NCBI GenBank assembly: GCA_002389675.1
Contig: DGQF01000009.1
Coordinates: 156,495 to 202,770, forward strand
Length of the DNA: 46,276 nucleotides
Direction: 5' to 3'
Source: Gammaproteobacteria bacterium UBA4421
Lineage (GTDB): Bacteria; Pseudomonadota; Gammaproteobacteria; Pseudomonadales; Azotimanducaceae
The position numbers and the translations under genes are program-made. Positions 29,910-37,184 of the stretch are shown here, piece after piece (the first letter of the stretch is position 1; each line of letters opens with the position of its first letter). The notes beneath the pieces are model-generated. The model saw only the letters and a list, made by a program, of their open reading frames with translations. It searched no databases and was not told where the DNA came from.

Positions 29910-30790
29910 TCTGTCGACCTCAGCAGTGCTGCCATATGTGCTTGCTGAGCCGCTAAACGGTCGGGATCCGGCTCTCCAAAGGCGCCCAACAGTGACGTCA
30001 TACGTTCCGCTGCCGCTTCTTTCATTTCTGCATGCGGAAATAAATAAAACCGATTAGTCTTAATCCCCTCAACCACCATAGCCGCCACTTCGTCCGCATC
30101 GATGCCGGCATTCATTGCCTCATTCATGATTTCGCTATGCGCTTGCGCCGCAGCAACAGCTTGTGCATCACTGACTGCAAATTGTGCCGGCCGGTTACGT
30201 TCGCTCTCTAGAATTTTTGTACGAACCATGCCCGGACACAGCACCGAGACGCCGATATCGTGGCCTTCAAGATCAGCGCGCAGCGCCTCGGATAAACCCA
30301 CAACCGCAAATTTGCTTGCGTTATATACCCCTAATCCAGCGGAAGTCAGCACACCAGCCATCGACGCCGTGTTGACAATATGTCCCCCTTGACCGTGAGA
30401 CTTAATCTTCTGTAACCACGTTTGTAATCCATTGATCACCCCACCCACATTAACGCCCATGACCCAATCCCAGTCTGCATAGGTGACGTTCTCCATCGAC
30501 CCGCCCCGATACACCCCTGCGTTATTACAAACCACATGAACAGGGCCCAATTTGGCTTCAACTTCATCGGCAACCGCCGCAAACTGATCCCGGTCGGTCA
30601 CGTCCAGTTGCAATGCAACAACCTTCACATTACTGCCCGCGAGAATTTGCTGGGCTTCCACCAATGCCGCCGCATCAACATCAACGATAGCCACATGCAT
30701 ACCCTCATTGACAAACGCACGCGCCAGGGCAAACCCAATGCCGTTGGCTCCGCCAGTGATAAATGCTGTTTTTCCAACCAATTGTTCCAT
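29906..30790 (-). CDS. Short-chain dehydrogenase/reductase (SDR), classical
   Basis: This 294-residue NAD(P)-dependent oxidoreductase has a cofactor loop TGGANGIG (12-19) and VDVD at the end of strand 2, which favours NAD(H). NNAG follows, then the catalytic residues S143, Y156 and K160 (SAGLGVYNASK). The roughly 30-residue C-terminal tail is longer than in minimal SDRs. The substrate is unknown. It is the first gene of the accessory block and is separated from the MoaD-like gene by 174 bases. Confidence 0.92.
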   Translation of the reverse strand: MEQLVGKTAFITGGANGIGFALARAFVNEGMHVAIVDVDAAALVEAQQILAGSNVKVVALQLDVTDRDQFAAVADEVEAKLGPVHVVCNNAGVYRGGSMENVTYADWDWVMGVNVGGVINGLQTWLQKIKSHGQGGHIVNTASMAGVLTSAGLGVYNASKFAVVGLSEALRADLEGHDIGVSVLCPGMVRTKILESERNRPAQFAVSDAQAVAAAQAHSEIMNEAMNAGIDADEVAAMVVEGIKTNRFYLFPHAEMKEAAAERMTSLLGAFGEPDPDRLAAQQAHMAALLRSTD

Positions 30791-30964
30791 GCCTACCTCG
30801 CCCTACGCATAAGATTTAACCCGTTTTTTTGAGCGCTCGTTTATGACAATACGAGCACGCCAATGATCGCCACCGAAGCAGCTTCAGTCCAGATACAATC
30901 AAGAAGCAGACCAAGGCCGAATCAAAACAGCTTCGTTACGCAGGGCCGCGTTGATCACCGTCCC

Positions 30965-31207
30965 TCAACCACCTTCAATTCGAGCCATGAAGACAACTTC
31001 GGAATCATTTTTTAACGGTTCTAAAAACGCATCCTGATAAATTTGGCCATCTATCGCAACCGCGCTGCGAGCAATCAGCTCGGTCAATTGCGGCCAGCGG
31101 TTCTGCAATTCTGTCGTTAATTCGCGATAGGTTAACGCGCGCGAGACAAGCTCACGCACGTCACCGGTCACCGCCGAAAAGCTATCTGGCAGAAGCACTC
31201 TAGCCAC
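30965..31207 (-). CDS. MoaD/ThiS-family ubiquitin-like protein
   Basis: This 80-residue beta-grasp protein ends in EGG, the C-terminal diglycine used for adenylation and sulfur transfer. The segment VAIDGQIYQDAFLEPLKNDSEVVFMARIEGG (read in two parts: VAIDGQIYQDAF and EPLKNDSEVVFMARIEGG) matches the MoaD end pattern. It starts at GTG 31207, ten bases after the molybdenum hydroxylase gene. A dedicated sulfur carrier for molybdopterin synthesis is the obvious role, but an enzyme-specific role is possible. Confidence 0.8.
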   Translation of the reverse strand: MARVLLPDSFSAVTGDVRELVSRALTYRELTTELQNRWPQLTELIARSAVAIDGQIYQDAFLEPLKNDSEVVFMARIEGG

Positions 31208-31216
31208 AATTTCAGG

Positions 31217-33472
31217 CTACCCATCAATCGCGTTTAACAGTCTCGGCGGCGATAACGGCAAATCACATACCCGCTGCCCCAGCGCCCGCGAAACCGCATT
31301 TGAGGCGGTTGCAAGCGGCGCAACAATGGGCGTCTCGCCCACGCCACGAACCCCGTACGGGTGGCTTGGATTCGGCACCTCGATGATTTGCGTATCAATC
31401 ATCGGCAGGTCGGACGCCACCGGAATACGATAATCCAGGAAGCCCGCATTCTCCATAATACCCTCTGCATTGAAGATATATTCTTCATTGAGCGCCCAGC
31501 CTAAACCCTGCGCTGCGCCGCCCTGCATCTGACCCTCGACGTAAGCAGGATGAATCGCGGTGCCCGCATCTTGAATCGCAGTAAAGGATAAGACATCTAC
31601 CTTCCCGGTTTCCCGATCAACGGCCATGTCAGTAATGTTCACTGCAAAACTGGCACCCGCTCCCTGCGCATTGATCGACGCGCGTCCTTGCAAAGGCCCA
31701 CCTGTTTTTGCCGCGTTACCTGCAATATCAGCCAAACTTAACGGCTTGAGGTCCGCGTTTACGCCCGGTACCGGGATTACCTCGCCATCCGCCCACTCAA
31801 CTTGATCGTCATCCACACCCCAAGTCATCGCCGCACGCTTCTTGCATTCAGCAATTACATCTTCACACGCTTGCGTCACCGCCATGCCTGTCGCAAACGT
31901 CGTACGAGAGCCGCCTGTGACATTACAAAACCCGGTGCTCTCGGTATCTCCTACCTGCACGCGCACGCTGTGGTAATCAACCCCCAGAGTCTCCGCTGCC
32001 ATGATACTCATTGAAGCACGCGACCCACCAATATCAGGACTGCCTTCGATCACCATCACCGAGCCATCTTCATTAATATTAATCTCTGCTGAAGATTGCA
32101 TGCCGACGTTAAACCAAAAACCCGCAGCAACTCCCCGGCCCGCTCCTTGCGGCACGGGCTTGAGATAGTTTGGGTGCACTTTTGCAGCTTCAAGACAGGC
32201 TTTAAAACCAATAATTGGAAACTTGGGCCCGTAGGGCGCCTGAGTCCCTTCTTCGGCTGCATTGACCATACGAATATCAATAGGGTCCATAGCCAATGCC
32301 AAAGCGGCTTCATCCAAGGCACATTCCATCGCATGCATCGCTTGTGGTGCGCCCGGGGCTCGATACGCAGCCACCTTGGGTTTGTTCAACAAGACATCGA
32401 AACCTTCGACCGCAAAATGCTCGATATCATACGGTGCGAACATTGTCATAATACCGGGCATATGAGGTGCACCGGCAAAAGCGCCGGCTTCAAAGGCAAT
32501 CCAAGCATCCGCAGCGGTTATTTTGCCGTCGTTACGCACTCCCAGTTTGATTTTCGCGACCGTCGCCGAGGTCGGACCTGTCGCACGAAAAACGTCTTCC
32601 CGAGTCATGGTCATTTTAACCGGACGGCCGGATTTTTCTGACAACAGTACCGCCAACGGCTCCAAATAGACGACGGTTTTACCGCCAAAACCACCGCCGA
32701 TTTCACTGGCAATAAATTTCAAGTCAGACATATCTTTGCCCAAAATCTTGGCTGTGATACCTCGAAATTCGAAATGACCTTGGGTACAGCACCAAACAGA
32801 GCCGCGGCCGGTTTCATCAATATTGGCAACACAGGCATGGGGCTCGATATAACCTTGGTGCGCCATGGGCACTTTATATTCGCGCTCAATAGTAATATCA
32901 GCCTGCGCAAAACCCGCCGCCAAATCCCCTCGCGCAAGCCTGCCTACATTGGCAACATTGCTGGGTTTGTCTGCTTTCTTGGGGCCTTTTGTATAGTTGG
33001 TCTCATCCACCAAAACGGCATCATCCGCCATCGCTGACACCAGATCCAATACCGGCGAGAGAATTTCATACTCAACCTCGATCGCTTCCAGCGCAGCTTC
33101 TGCCAGCAACGGGTTTGATGCTGCAACCGCAGCCACAGCGTGACCGTGGTAAAGCACTTTATCCCTTGCCATCACGTTTTTTGCCGCATCCTCAACGGTG
33201 CCCCCACCCTCACCACCGACCGCACTGGCATCGTGGATATCCTGAAAATCTTTGCCACAAATCGCGGCAAATACCCCATCCATCGCAAGTGCAGCGCTCA
33301 CGTCAATTCGCGTGATCCGAGCATGCGCGTGAGGACTTCGCAAGACGCGACCATGGATCATATTCGGTAGAATCAAATCGGCACCAAACCGTGCGCGACC
33401 CGTCACTTTATCCACACCGTCGGGTCGAATTGGCGACGAGCCAATTTGTTTGTAATTCACCGCTTCAGCCAT
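31217..33472 (-). CDS. Xanthine dehydrogenase-family molybdopterin-binding subunit
   Basis: This 751-residue large subunit of a molybdenum hydroxylase opens with the aldehyde oxidase a/b hammerhead (DKVTGRARFGADLILPNMIHG), followed by cofactor-binding domains with SEIGGGFGGKTV, AYRAPGAPQAMHAMECALDE and the C-terminal GVRGVGETPIVAP, where E713 is the expected catalytic base. It lacks the AYxCSFR loop, so it is not form I CO dehydrogenase. The usual FAD and 2Fe-2S subunits are absent from the neighbourhood, which is odd. It follows a MAPEG gene by 84 bases and precedes a MoaD-like gene. The substrate (aldehyde, N-heterocycle or acyl-CoA aromatic) cannot be told. Confidence 0.92.
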   Translation of the reverse strand: MAEAVNYKQIGSSPIRPDGVDKVTGRARFGADLILPNMIHGRVLRSPHAHARITRIDVSAALAMDGVFAAICGKDFQDIHDASAVGGEGGGTVEDAAKNVMARDKVLYHGHAVAAVAASNPLLAEAALEAIEVEYEILSPVLDLVSAMADDAVLVDETNYTKGPKKADKPSNVANVGRLARGDLAAGFAQADITIEREYKVPMAHQGYIEPHACVANIDETGRGSVWCCTQGHFEFRGITAKILGKDMSDLKFIASEIGGGFGGKTVVYLEPLAVLLSEKSGRPVKMTMTREDVFRATGPTSATVAKIKLGVRNDGKITAADAWIAFEAGAFAGAPHMPGIMTMFAPYDIEHFAVEGFDVLLNKPKVAAYRAPGAPQAMHAMECALDEAALALAMDPIDIRMVNAAEEGTQAPYGPKFPIIGFKACLEAAKVHPNYLKPVPQGAGRGVAAGFWFNVGMQSSAEININEDGSVMVIEGSPDIGGSRASMSIMAAETLGVDYHSVRVQVGDTESTGFCNVTGGSRTTFATGMAVTQACEDVIAECKKRAAMTWGVDDDQVEWADGEVIPVPGVNADLKPLSLADIAGNAAKTGGPLQGRASINAQGAGASFAVNITDMAVDRETGKVDVLSFTAIQDAGTAIHPAYVEGQMQGGAAQGLGWALNEEYIFNAEGIMENAGFLDYRIPVASDLPMIDTQIIEVPNPSHPYGVRGVGETPIVAPLATASNAVSRALGQRVCDLPLSPPRLLNAIDG

Positions 33473-33556
33473 GCCTGCACTCCTAATTAATCATGCGTTT
33501 GAATCTATCACGATAATACACGCTGTGGGAGCCTTGGCTGTCTCTTCCGTCGCGGT

Positions 33557-33940
33557 TCAGGCATCAACGATCCCAAAACCTAAAATAACCAACATGACCG
33601 ACATGACCGCCATCAGCACAAAGGTACCTTGAGCGCCAATTAAACGCGGGTAGTTTGCACCTGCATAGCGCGCCAACCCCCACGCATGCAGGACCCTAAA
33701 GGCCACCAGAGCAATGCCGCAGCTATGCACAAACACCAGCGGCGCGCCACCCACTTCCATCAAATAAAGCAATACCAACGCCAAGGGCGCATTTTCCACA
33801 AAATTTGCCTGCACGCGTTCCGCCGCAGGTGGCTGCCAATCGGGTAAGCTGCGAGCTCGCAGGCGGGCGTATAAGACATGATTTGCCAAACCCACCGCCA
33901 GTAGACCAACTATGCCAGCGTAGATAAGCGTGGCAGGCAT
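33557..33940 (-). CDS. MAPEG family membrane protein
   Basis: This protein of about 127 residues has four helices and the MAPEG pattern VQANFVENAPLALVLLYLME followed by RVLHAWGLARY. MAPEG proteins include glutathione transferases and peroxidases acting on lipophilic compounds; a bacterial role is usually undefined. The ATG at 33940 shares one base with the stop of the preceding gene (TGATG), so the two are coupled. Confidence 0.88.
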   Translation of the reverse strand: MPATLIYAGIVGLLAVGLANHVLYARLRARSLPDWQPPAAERVQANFVENAPLALVLLYLMEVGGAPLVFVHSCGIALVAFRVLHAWGLARYAGANYPRLIGAQGTFVLMAVMSVMLVILGFGIVDA

Positions 33941-34164
33941 CAAGACAGAGCCTCAAAGAGGCCCAATAACAGACCCATCACCACCAGGCTGATGCCTATC
34001 CATGCGTATTGGTCAATCCAAAATATATGAAAAGCTGCATCAGACCCCGCCTCTACCGCGGGTTTTTCTTTGCGCAGCTGTGTGGGTAAGGGTGCAACCC
34101 ATATGATCAATGCGCCTTGCACAAACATACCACCAGCCAGCGCCCAAAGGATTAAGCTGCTCAT
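33940..34164 (-). CDS. Small two-helix membrane protein, unrecognised
   Basis: This protein of about 74 residues has a helix at about 4-25, a short polar middle (LPTQLRKEKPAVEAGSDAAF) and a helix at about 50-70. An AGAGG site six bases before the ATG at 34164 supports the start. It is coupled to the MAPEG gene by a TGATG overlap and follows the dimeric-barrel gene by nine bases, so it belongs to that operon. No family is recognised; it may form a complex with the MAPEG protein. Confidence 0.72.
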   Translation of the reverse strand: MSSLILWALAGGMFVQGALIIWVAPLPTQLRKEKPAVEAGSDAAFHIFWIDQYAWIGISLVVMGLLLGLFEALS

Positions 34165-34173
34165 CAACTACCT

Positions 34174-34521
34174 CTAATCCTGCGTGCCAAAAGACAACGC
34201 TTCGTGATACCAACCGGCACCAACCACGGCCATGGAATTATTATTCGGTAAGCGCTGCGACCATCCGTCAGGGTCTGCCTGATATGCAGCCAATGCCTCT
34301 TCTGCTGCATCCGCATCCTCACCAATAAATTCATAGATGGTTAAATACTCACTCGGCGGCGCACCCAGAAAACCCTTTGCTGCTTTGAAACAACGCACCG
34401 AACTGATACTCGGGCAATTAAAGGTATCCTCTACATGGTTACCTAAATACCATTGTCGAAACGCTTCCTCCTGGTCTTGCTCCGGCTGCACTAAGCCAAT
34501 CAGAACTAGCTTCTGGGTCAT
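34174..34521 (-). CDS. EthD/DUF4286-like dimeric alpha-beta barrel protein
   Basis: This protein of about 115 residues has the ferredoxin-like pattern of small dimeric-barrel proteins: LVLIGLVQPEQDQEEAFRQWY, NHVEDTFNCPSISSVRCF and SEYLTIYEFIG. Members often assist or catalyse steps in polyketide, aromatic or ring-cleavage pathways. GAGGAG six bases before ATG 34521 decides the start against a GTG six codons upstream. It is the first gene of the minus-strand run and is divergent from the NTF2-like gene. Confidence 0.75.
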   Translation of the reverse strand: MTQKLVLIGLVQPEQDQEEAFRQWYLGNHVEDTFNCPSISSVRCFKAAKGFLGAPPSEYLTIYEFIGEDADAAEEALAAYQADPDGWSQRLPNNNSMAVVGAGWYHEALSFGTQD

Positions 34522-34564
34522 CTTTATCTCCTCACTCACAATCGATTAACGTTGGTCCGCACCC

Positions 34565-34581
34565 CTAAAGAGTAACTTTAG
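34565..34581. promoter_or_regulatory. Palindrome in the divergent promoter region (candidate operator)
   Basis: CTAAAG-N5-CTTTAG is a perfect 6-base inverted repeat centred in the 135-base gap between two divergent catabolic runs. It lies 44 bases from one start and 76 from the other, a plausible site for a shared regulator. No regulator gene is in the block. Confidence 0.4.
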
Positions 34582-34656
34582 ACAAGTCATTCAATCAATG
34601 TACAACCGCAGTTGTTTTGCTAAGCTCTGTCTTGCAACCAATGGGGGCCAGCGATC

Positions 34657-35130
34657 ATGGTAGATGACATCACCAGACGCCTTAGAACATTAGAAGACAT
34701 TGAAGCCATAAAAAAACTTAAAGCACAGTATTGTTCGGCCTGTGATGATGATCATAATCCGGAGAAACTGGGCCCTTTGTTTACCCGCGATGGCATCTGG
34801 GAAGCCTCCACCATGGGTCGAGCCACAGGACGCACCGCCATCCAACAAAAACTCGGTGAGTTAGGCCGCAGTGGCGTTATTCGCAACTCTGCACACAACG
34901 TATTCAATCCCGTCATTGATATTGACGGCGACCGAGCGAGTGGCCACTGGCGACTGATCATGCTGTATACCGGTATATACCCCGATGGCTCGCTGCATTA
35001 TTCTCGGATCATTGGTTGGTATCGCGATGAATACCAGCGCATCGAGAATCAATGGCTTTTTAAAAGCCTCTACTGTGAAGTTGAAGAAGCAGCACCTTAT
35101 ACCCTCGACAACCCCAACCCGAATATTTGA
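34657..35130 (+). CDS. NTF2/SnoaL-like protein 1
   Basis: This 157-residue protein has the SnoaL-like cone fold: EDIEAIKKLKAQYCSACDDD helix, LFTRDGIWEAS strand, GRTAIQQKLGEL, and beta strands ending KSLYCEVEEAAPY. The family includes cyclases, isomerases, dehydratases and non-catalytic pocket proteins; no catalytic set can be assigned. It is 60 bases upstream of a second NTF2-like gene, from which it differs strongly, so the pair is not a recent duplication. Confidence 0.85.
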   Translation: MVDDITRRLRTLEDIEAIKKLKAQYCSACDDDHNPEKLGPLFTRDGIWEASTMGRATGRTAIQQKLGELGRSGVIRNSAHNVFNPVIDIDGDRASGHWRLIMLYTGIYPDGSLHYSRIIGWYRDEYQRIENQWLFKSLYCEVEEAAPYTLDNPNPNI

Positions 35131-35190
35131 CCAACAGAATAATCAACGCACCAGCTTAACTATTTAAAACCGACCAGGGAGTCAATCTAA

Positions 35191-35622
35191 ATGAGCCAAG
35201 ACATCAACGAAATCCAGCAACTGGGGCAAATTTACGCCGATGGAGTCATGCAACGCGATGCGGACATCTGGGGGAATACCTTTGCAGAGGACGGCGAATG
35301 GCACCTTGCTCCAGGCATGGATCCAGTGAAAGGCAGAGACAACCTTAAAGCTTTTTGGACGCAGGTCATGTCCGGTTATCCCAATGTGCTGCATTGGGTA
35401 CAACCCGGCATCATCACAGTCGAAGGTGAACAGGCAACCTCGCGCTTTTACGTGCAGGAGAACATCAAAGATGCTCAAGGTAACAGCTTTCGTGTCGCCG
35501 GCGTTTATAACGACACCCTCATCAAAGAGGACGGCGCTTGGCGTTTTTCAGTGCGCCGTTTCAGCACCATGTACCGCGGACCTGCGGATATGAGCGGAGA
35601 CTGGATGGGCTATCCGCAATAG
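35191..35622 (+). CDS. NTF2/SnoaL-like protein 2
   Basis: This 143-residue protein has the same fold class: QQLGQIYADGVMQRDADIW, TFAEDGEWHLAPGMDPVKGR, and a C-terminal strand with AWRFSVRRFSTMYRG. A GRDNLKAFW helix follows the first strand, as in SnoaL-type members. AGGGAG lies upstream of the ATG. It is followed by a terminator-like hairpin and then the dioxygenase gene. Confidence 0.85.
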   Translation: MSQDINEIQQLGQIYADGVMQRDADIWGNTFAEDGEWHLAPGMDPVKGRDNLKAFWTQVMSGYPNVLHWVQPGIITVEGEQATSRFYVQENIKDAQGNSFRVAGVYNDTLIKEDGAWRFSVRRFSTMYRGPADMSGDWMGYPQ

Positions 35623-35633
35623 AGGTTAATCGG

Positions 35634-35656
35634 GGCCACCGCGACGGCGGCCTTTT
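35634..35656 (+). terminator. Possible intrinsic terminator after the NTF2-like pair
   Basis: GGCC-A-CCG, loop CGA, CGG-C-GGCC followed by TTTT. The stem has one mismatch and the T run is short, so it could be a weak terminator or attenuator before the dioxygenase gene. Confidence 0.45.
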
Positions 35657-35673
35657 AGCCTCAACCATACGGG

Positions 35674-35696
35674 GCTTGCGGACAACACCCGCAAGC
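35674..35696 (+). promoter_or_regulatory. Strong hairpin in the dioxygenase leader
   Basis: GCTTGCGG (35674-35681) and CCGCAAGC (35689-35696) form a perfect 8-base stem with a 7-base loop. The hairpin ends 33 bases before the dioxygenase ATG and has no T run, so it looks more like a leader structure or operator than a terminator. Confidence 0.45.
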
Positions 35697-35729
35697 ATCC
35701 GCTAATCATTGACAACAAGAGCAATCAAC

Positions 35730-37184
35730 ATGGCTGAACTACAAATTGGGCAAAACCAACCACCGACACACCATGGTGGGCTAGAAAACCTAGACGCCGA
35801 GTACAGCTATTGGATAGAAGACTATGAGGGATTGATCCCTCATGACTTGCAGGGCACATTTTTCCGTAATGGACCCGGGCGTCAAAAAATTGGCGGAAAT
35901 CCCTACGGGCATTGGTTTGATGGCGACGGCATGGTGTGCGCGTTTACCTTTAAAGAAGGTAAGGTTCATTTCAAAAATGCTTATGTACGCACGCCCAAAT
36001 ACCTACAAGAAACCGCTGAGCAAACCATCAAATATCGCGGATTTGGCACACAGGTTCCGGGCGGTTTCTTATCCAATGTTGGCAAGATGCCGGCGAATCC
36101 GGCCAATACAAACATCATGTATCACGCGGGGAAATTATTTGCACTGAACGAAGGCGGTCACCCCTGGGAGGTTTCACCGACAAATCTGAACACTGTCGGT
36201 GAATATGATTTTGACGGCGACCTCGCCCGTTCTCAGGTATTTAGCGCCCATGGGCGCATTCACCAAGCCACCGGAGATTACATCAACTTTGGTGCTGGTG
36301 TATCAGGCATGACGCTCAAGGGACCACAAGCCTGCTTAAACCTCTACCGCATCAATCCCGCGGGTAAGATGGTTAACCAAACCCAAGTGCCCCTGGATAA
36401 CTTTCCGTTTTGTCATGATTTTGCCATCACCGATAAACACGCTTTATTTTTCATCGGGTCGATTGTCTTCGGCGGCATGGGCAGCGTCATGTTGGGCCTT
36501 AAGACAATCTCCGACGGGATTGTTTACAACCCTAAAATCAACATGCAAATACTGGCCGTCGACTTAGATACGTTTACCGTGTCTCGCACGTTTGATACCA
36601 ACGAGCATGGCTCACTGATCCATTTTGGTAATGCCTTCCAAAGAGGGGAAGAAATTATTGTAGACGGCATGTTCCAGACAGGTTTTGCGGCCAACAGTAC
36701 ACTGGTCGATGTCTTTAACCCAGAGAGCCGTTTCAGTGGCGGATACTACAACCGCTATTTTCTAAACATGACTAACGGCCAGATGCGCACGGAACGGGTC
36801 AACGACGTCGAGAGTGAATTCCCTACCTTCAACACCAAATTAACAGGGCAAGAATCCAGCGTTTGCTATACCGCGTGCTCGGTTGACAATGGTGCCAACG
36901 GGTTTTTCAACGCCATTCAGCGCGTCGATTTCGACGGACACTGCGACCTGTTGACTTTACCGCCCGGTCATTACGGCTCCGAGCCCCTTTTCGCTCCGGC
37001 AACTGGCGCGACAAAAGAGGATGACGGTTATCTTCTGGAAGTGGTTTACAACGCCTACTCACACAAGAGTGAGCTATTGGTCCTGCGCGCGGACAACATT
37101 CATGATGTGATCTGCAAGCTACCGCTTAACCATCACCTTCCCCATCAATTTCATGGGCACTTTACCCCAGAGGTTTTCTGTTAA
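35730..37184 (+). CDS. Carotenoid cleavage dioxygenase family protein (RPE65/CCD superfamily)
   Basis: This non-haem iron dioxygenase of about 484 residues has the opening block GTFFRNGPGRQ, then WFDGDGMVCAFTF. Four iron-ligand histidines are identifiable: H174 (SAHGRIHQ), H229 (FPFCHDFAI), H298 (SLIHFGN) and H475 (QFHGHFTPE). The family oxidatively splits conjugated double bonds in carotenoids, apocarotenoids, retinoids and stilbenes. Which substrate applies here is unknown. The ATG at 35730 is preferred; an earlier TTG adds seven residues. Its stop directly abuts the stop of the convergent TRAP permease gene. Confidence 0.93.
   Translation: MAELQIGQNQPPTHHGGLENLDAEYSYWIEDYEGLIPHDLQGTFFRNGPGRQKIGGNPYGHWFDGDGMVCAFTFKEGKVHFKNAYVRTPKYLQETAEQTIKYRGFGTQVPGGFLSNVGKMPANPANTNIMYHAGKLFALNEGGHPWEVSPTNLNTVGEYDFDGDLARSQVFSAHGRIHQATGDYINFGAGVSGMTLKGPQACLNLYRINPAGKMVNQTQVPLDNFPFCHDFAITDKHALFFIGSIVFGGMGSVMLGLKTISDGIVYNPKINMQILAVDLDTFTVSRTFDTNEHGSLIHFGNAFQRGEEIIVDGMFQTGFAANSTLVDVFNPESRFSGGYYNRYFLNMTNGQMRTERVNDVESEFPTFNTKLTGQESSVCYTACSVDNGANGFFNAIQRVDFDGHCDLLTLPPGHYGSEPLFAPATGATKEDDGYLLEVVYNAYSHKSELLVLRADNIHDVICKLPLNHHLPHQFHGHFTPEVFC

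Noticed and set aside
32096..32641. 181-codon open frame antisense to the molybdenum hydroxylase gene
   Set aside because: The opposite strand encodes conserved molybdopterin-binding motifs; this frame gives cysteine- and arginine-rich sequence with no family resemblance.
31217..33472. Carbon monoxide dehydrogenase large subunit (CoxL)
   Set aside because: The active-site loop reads AYRAPGAP rather than AYxCSFR, and no coxM/coxS genes are adjacent.
34657..35622. Tandem duplication of the two NTF2-like genes
   Set aside because: The proteins share the fold class but little sequence, so recent duplication is not supported.
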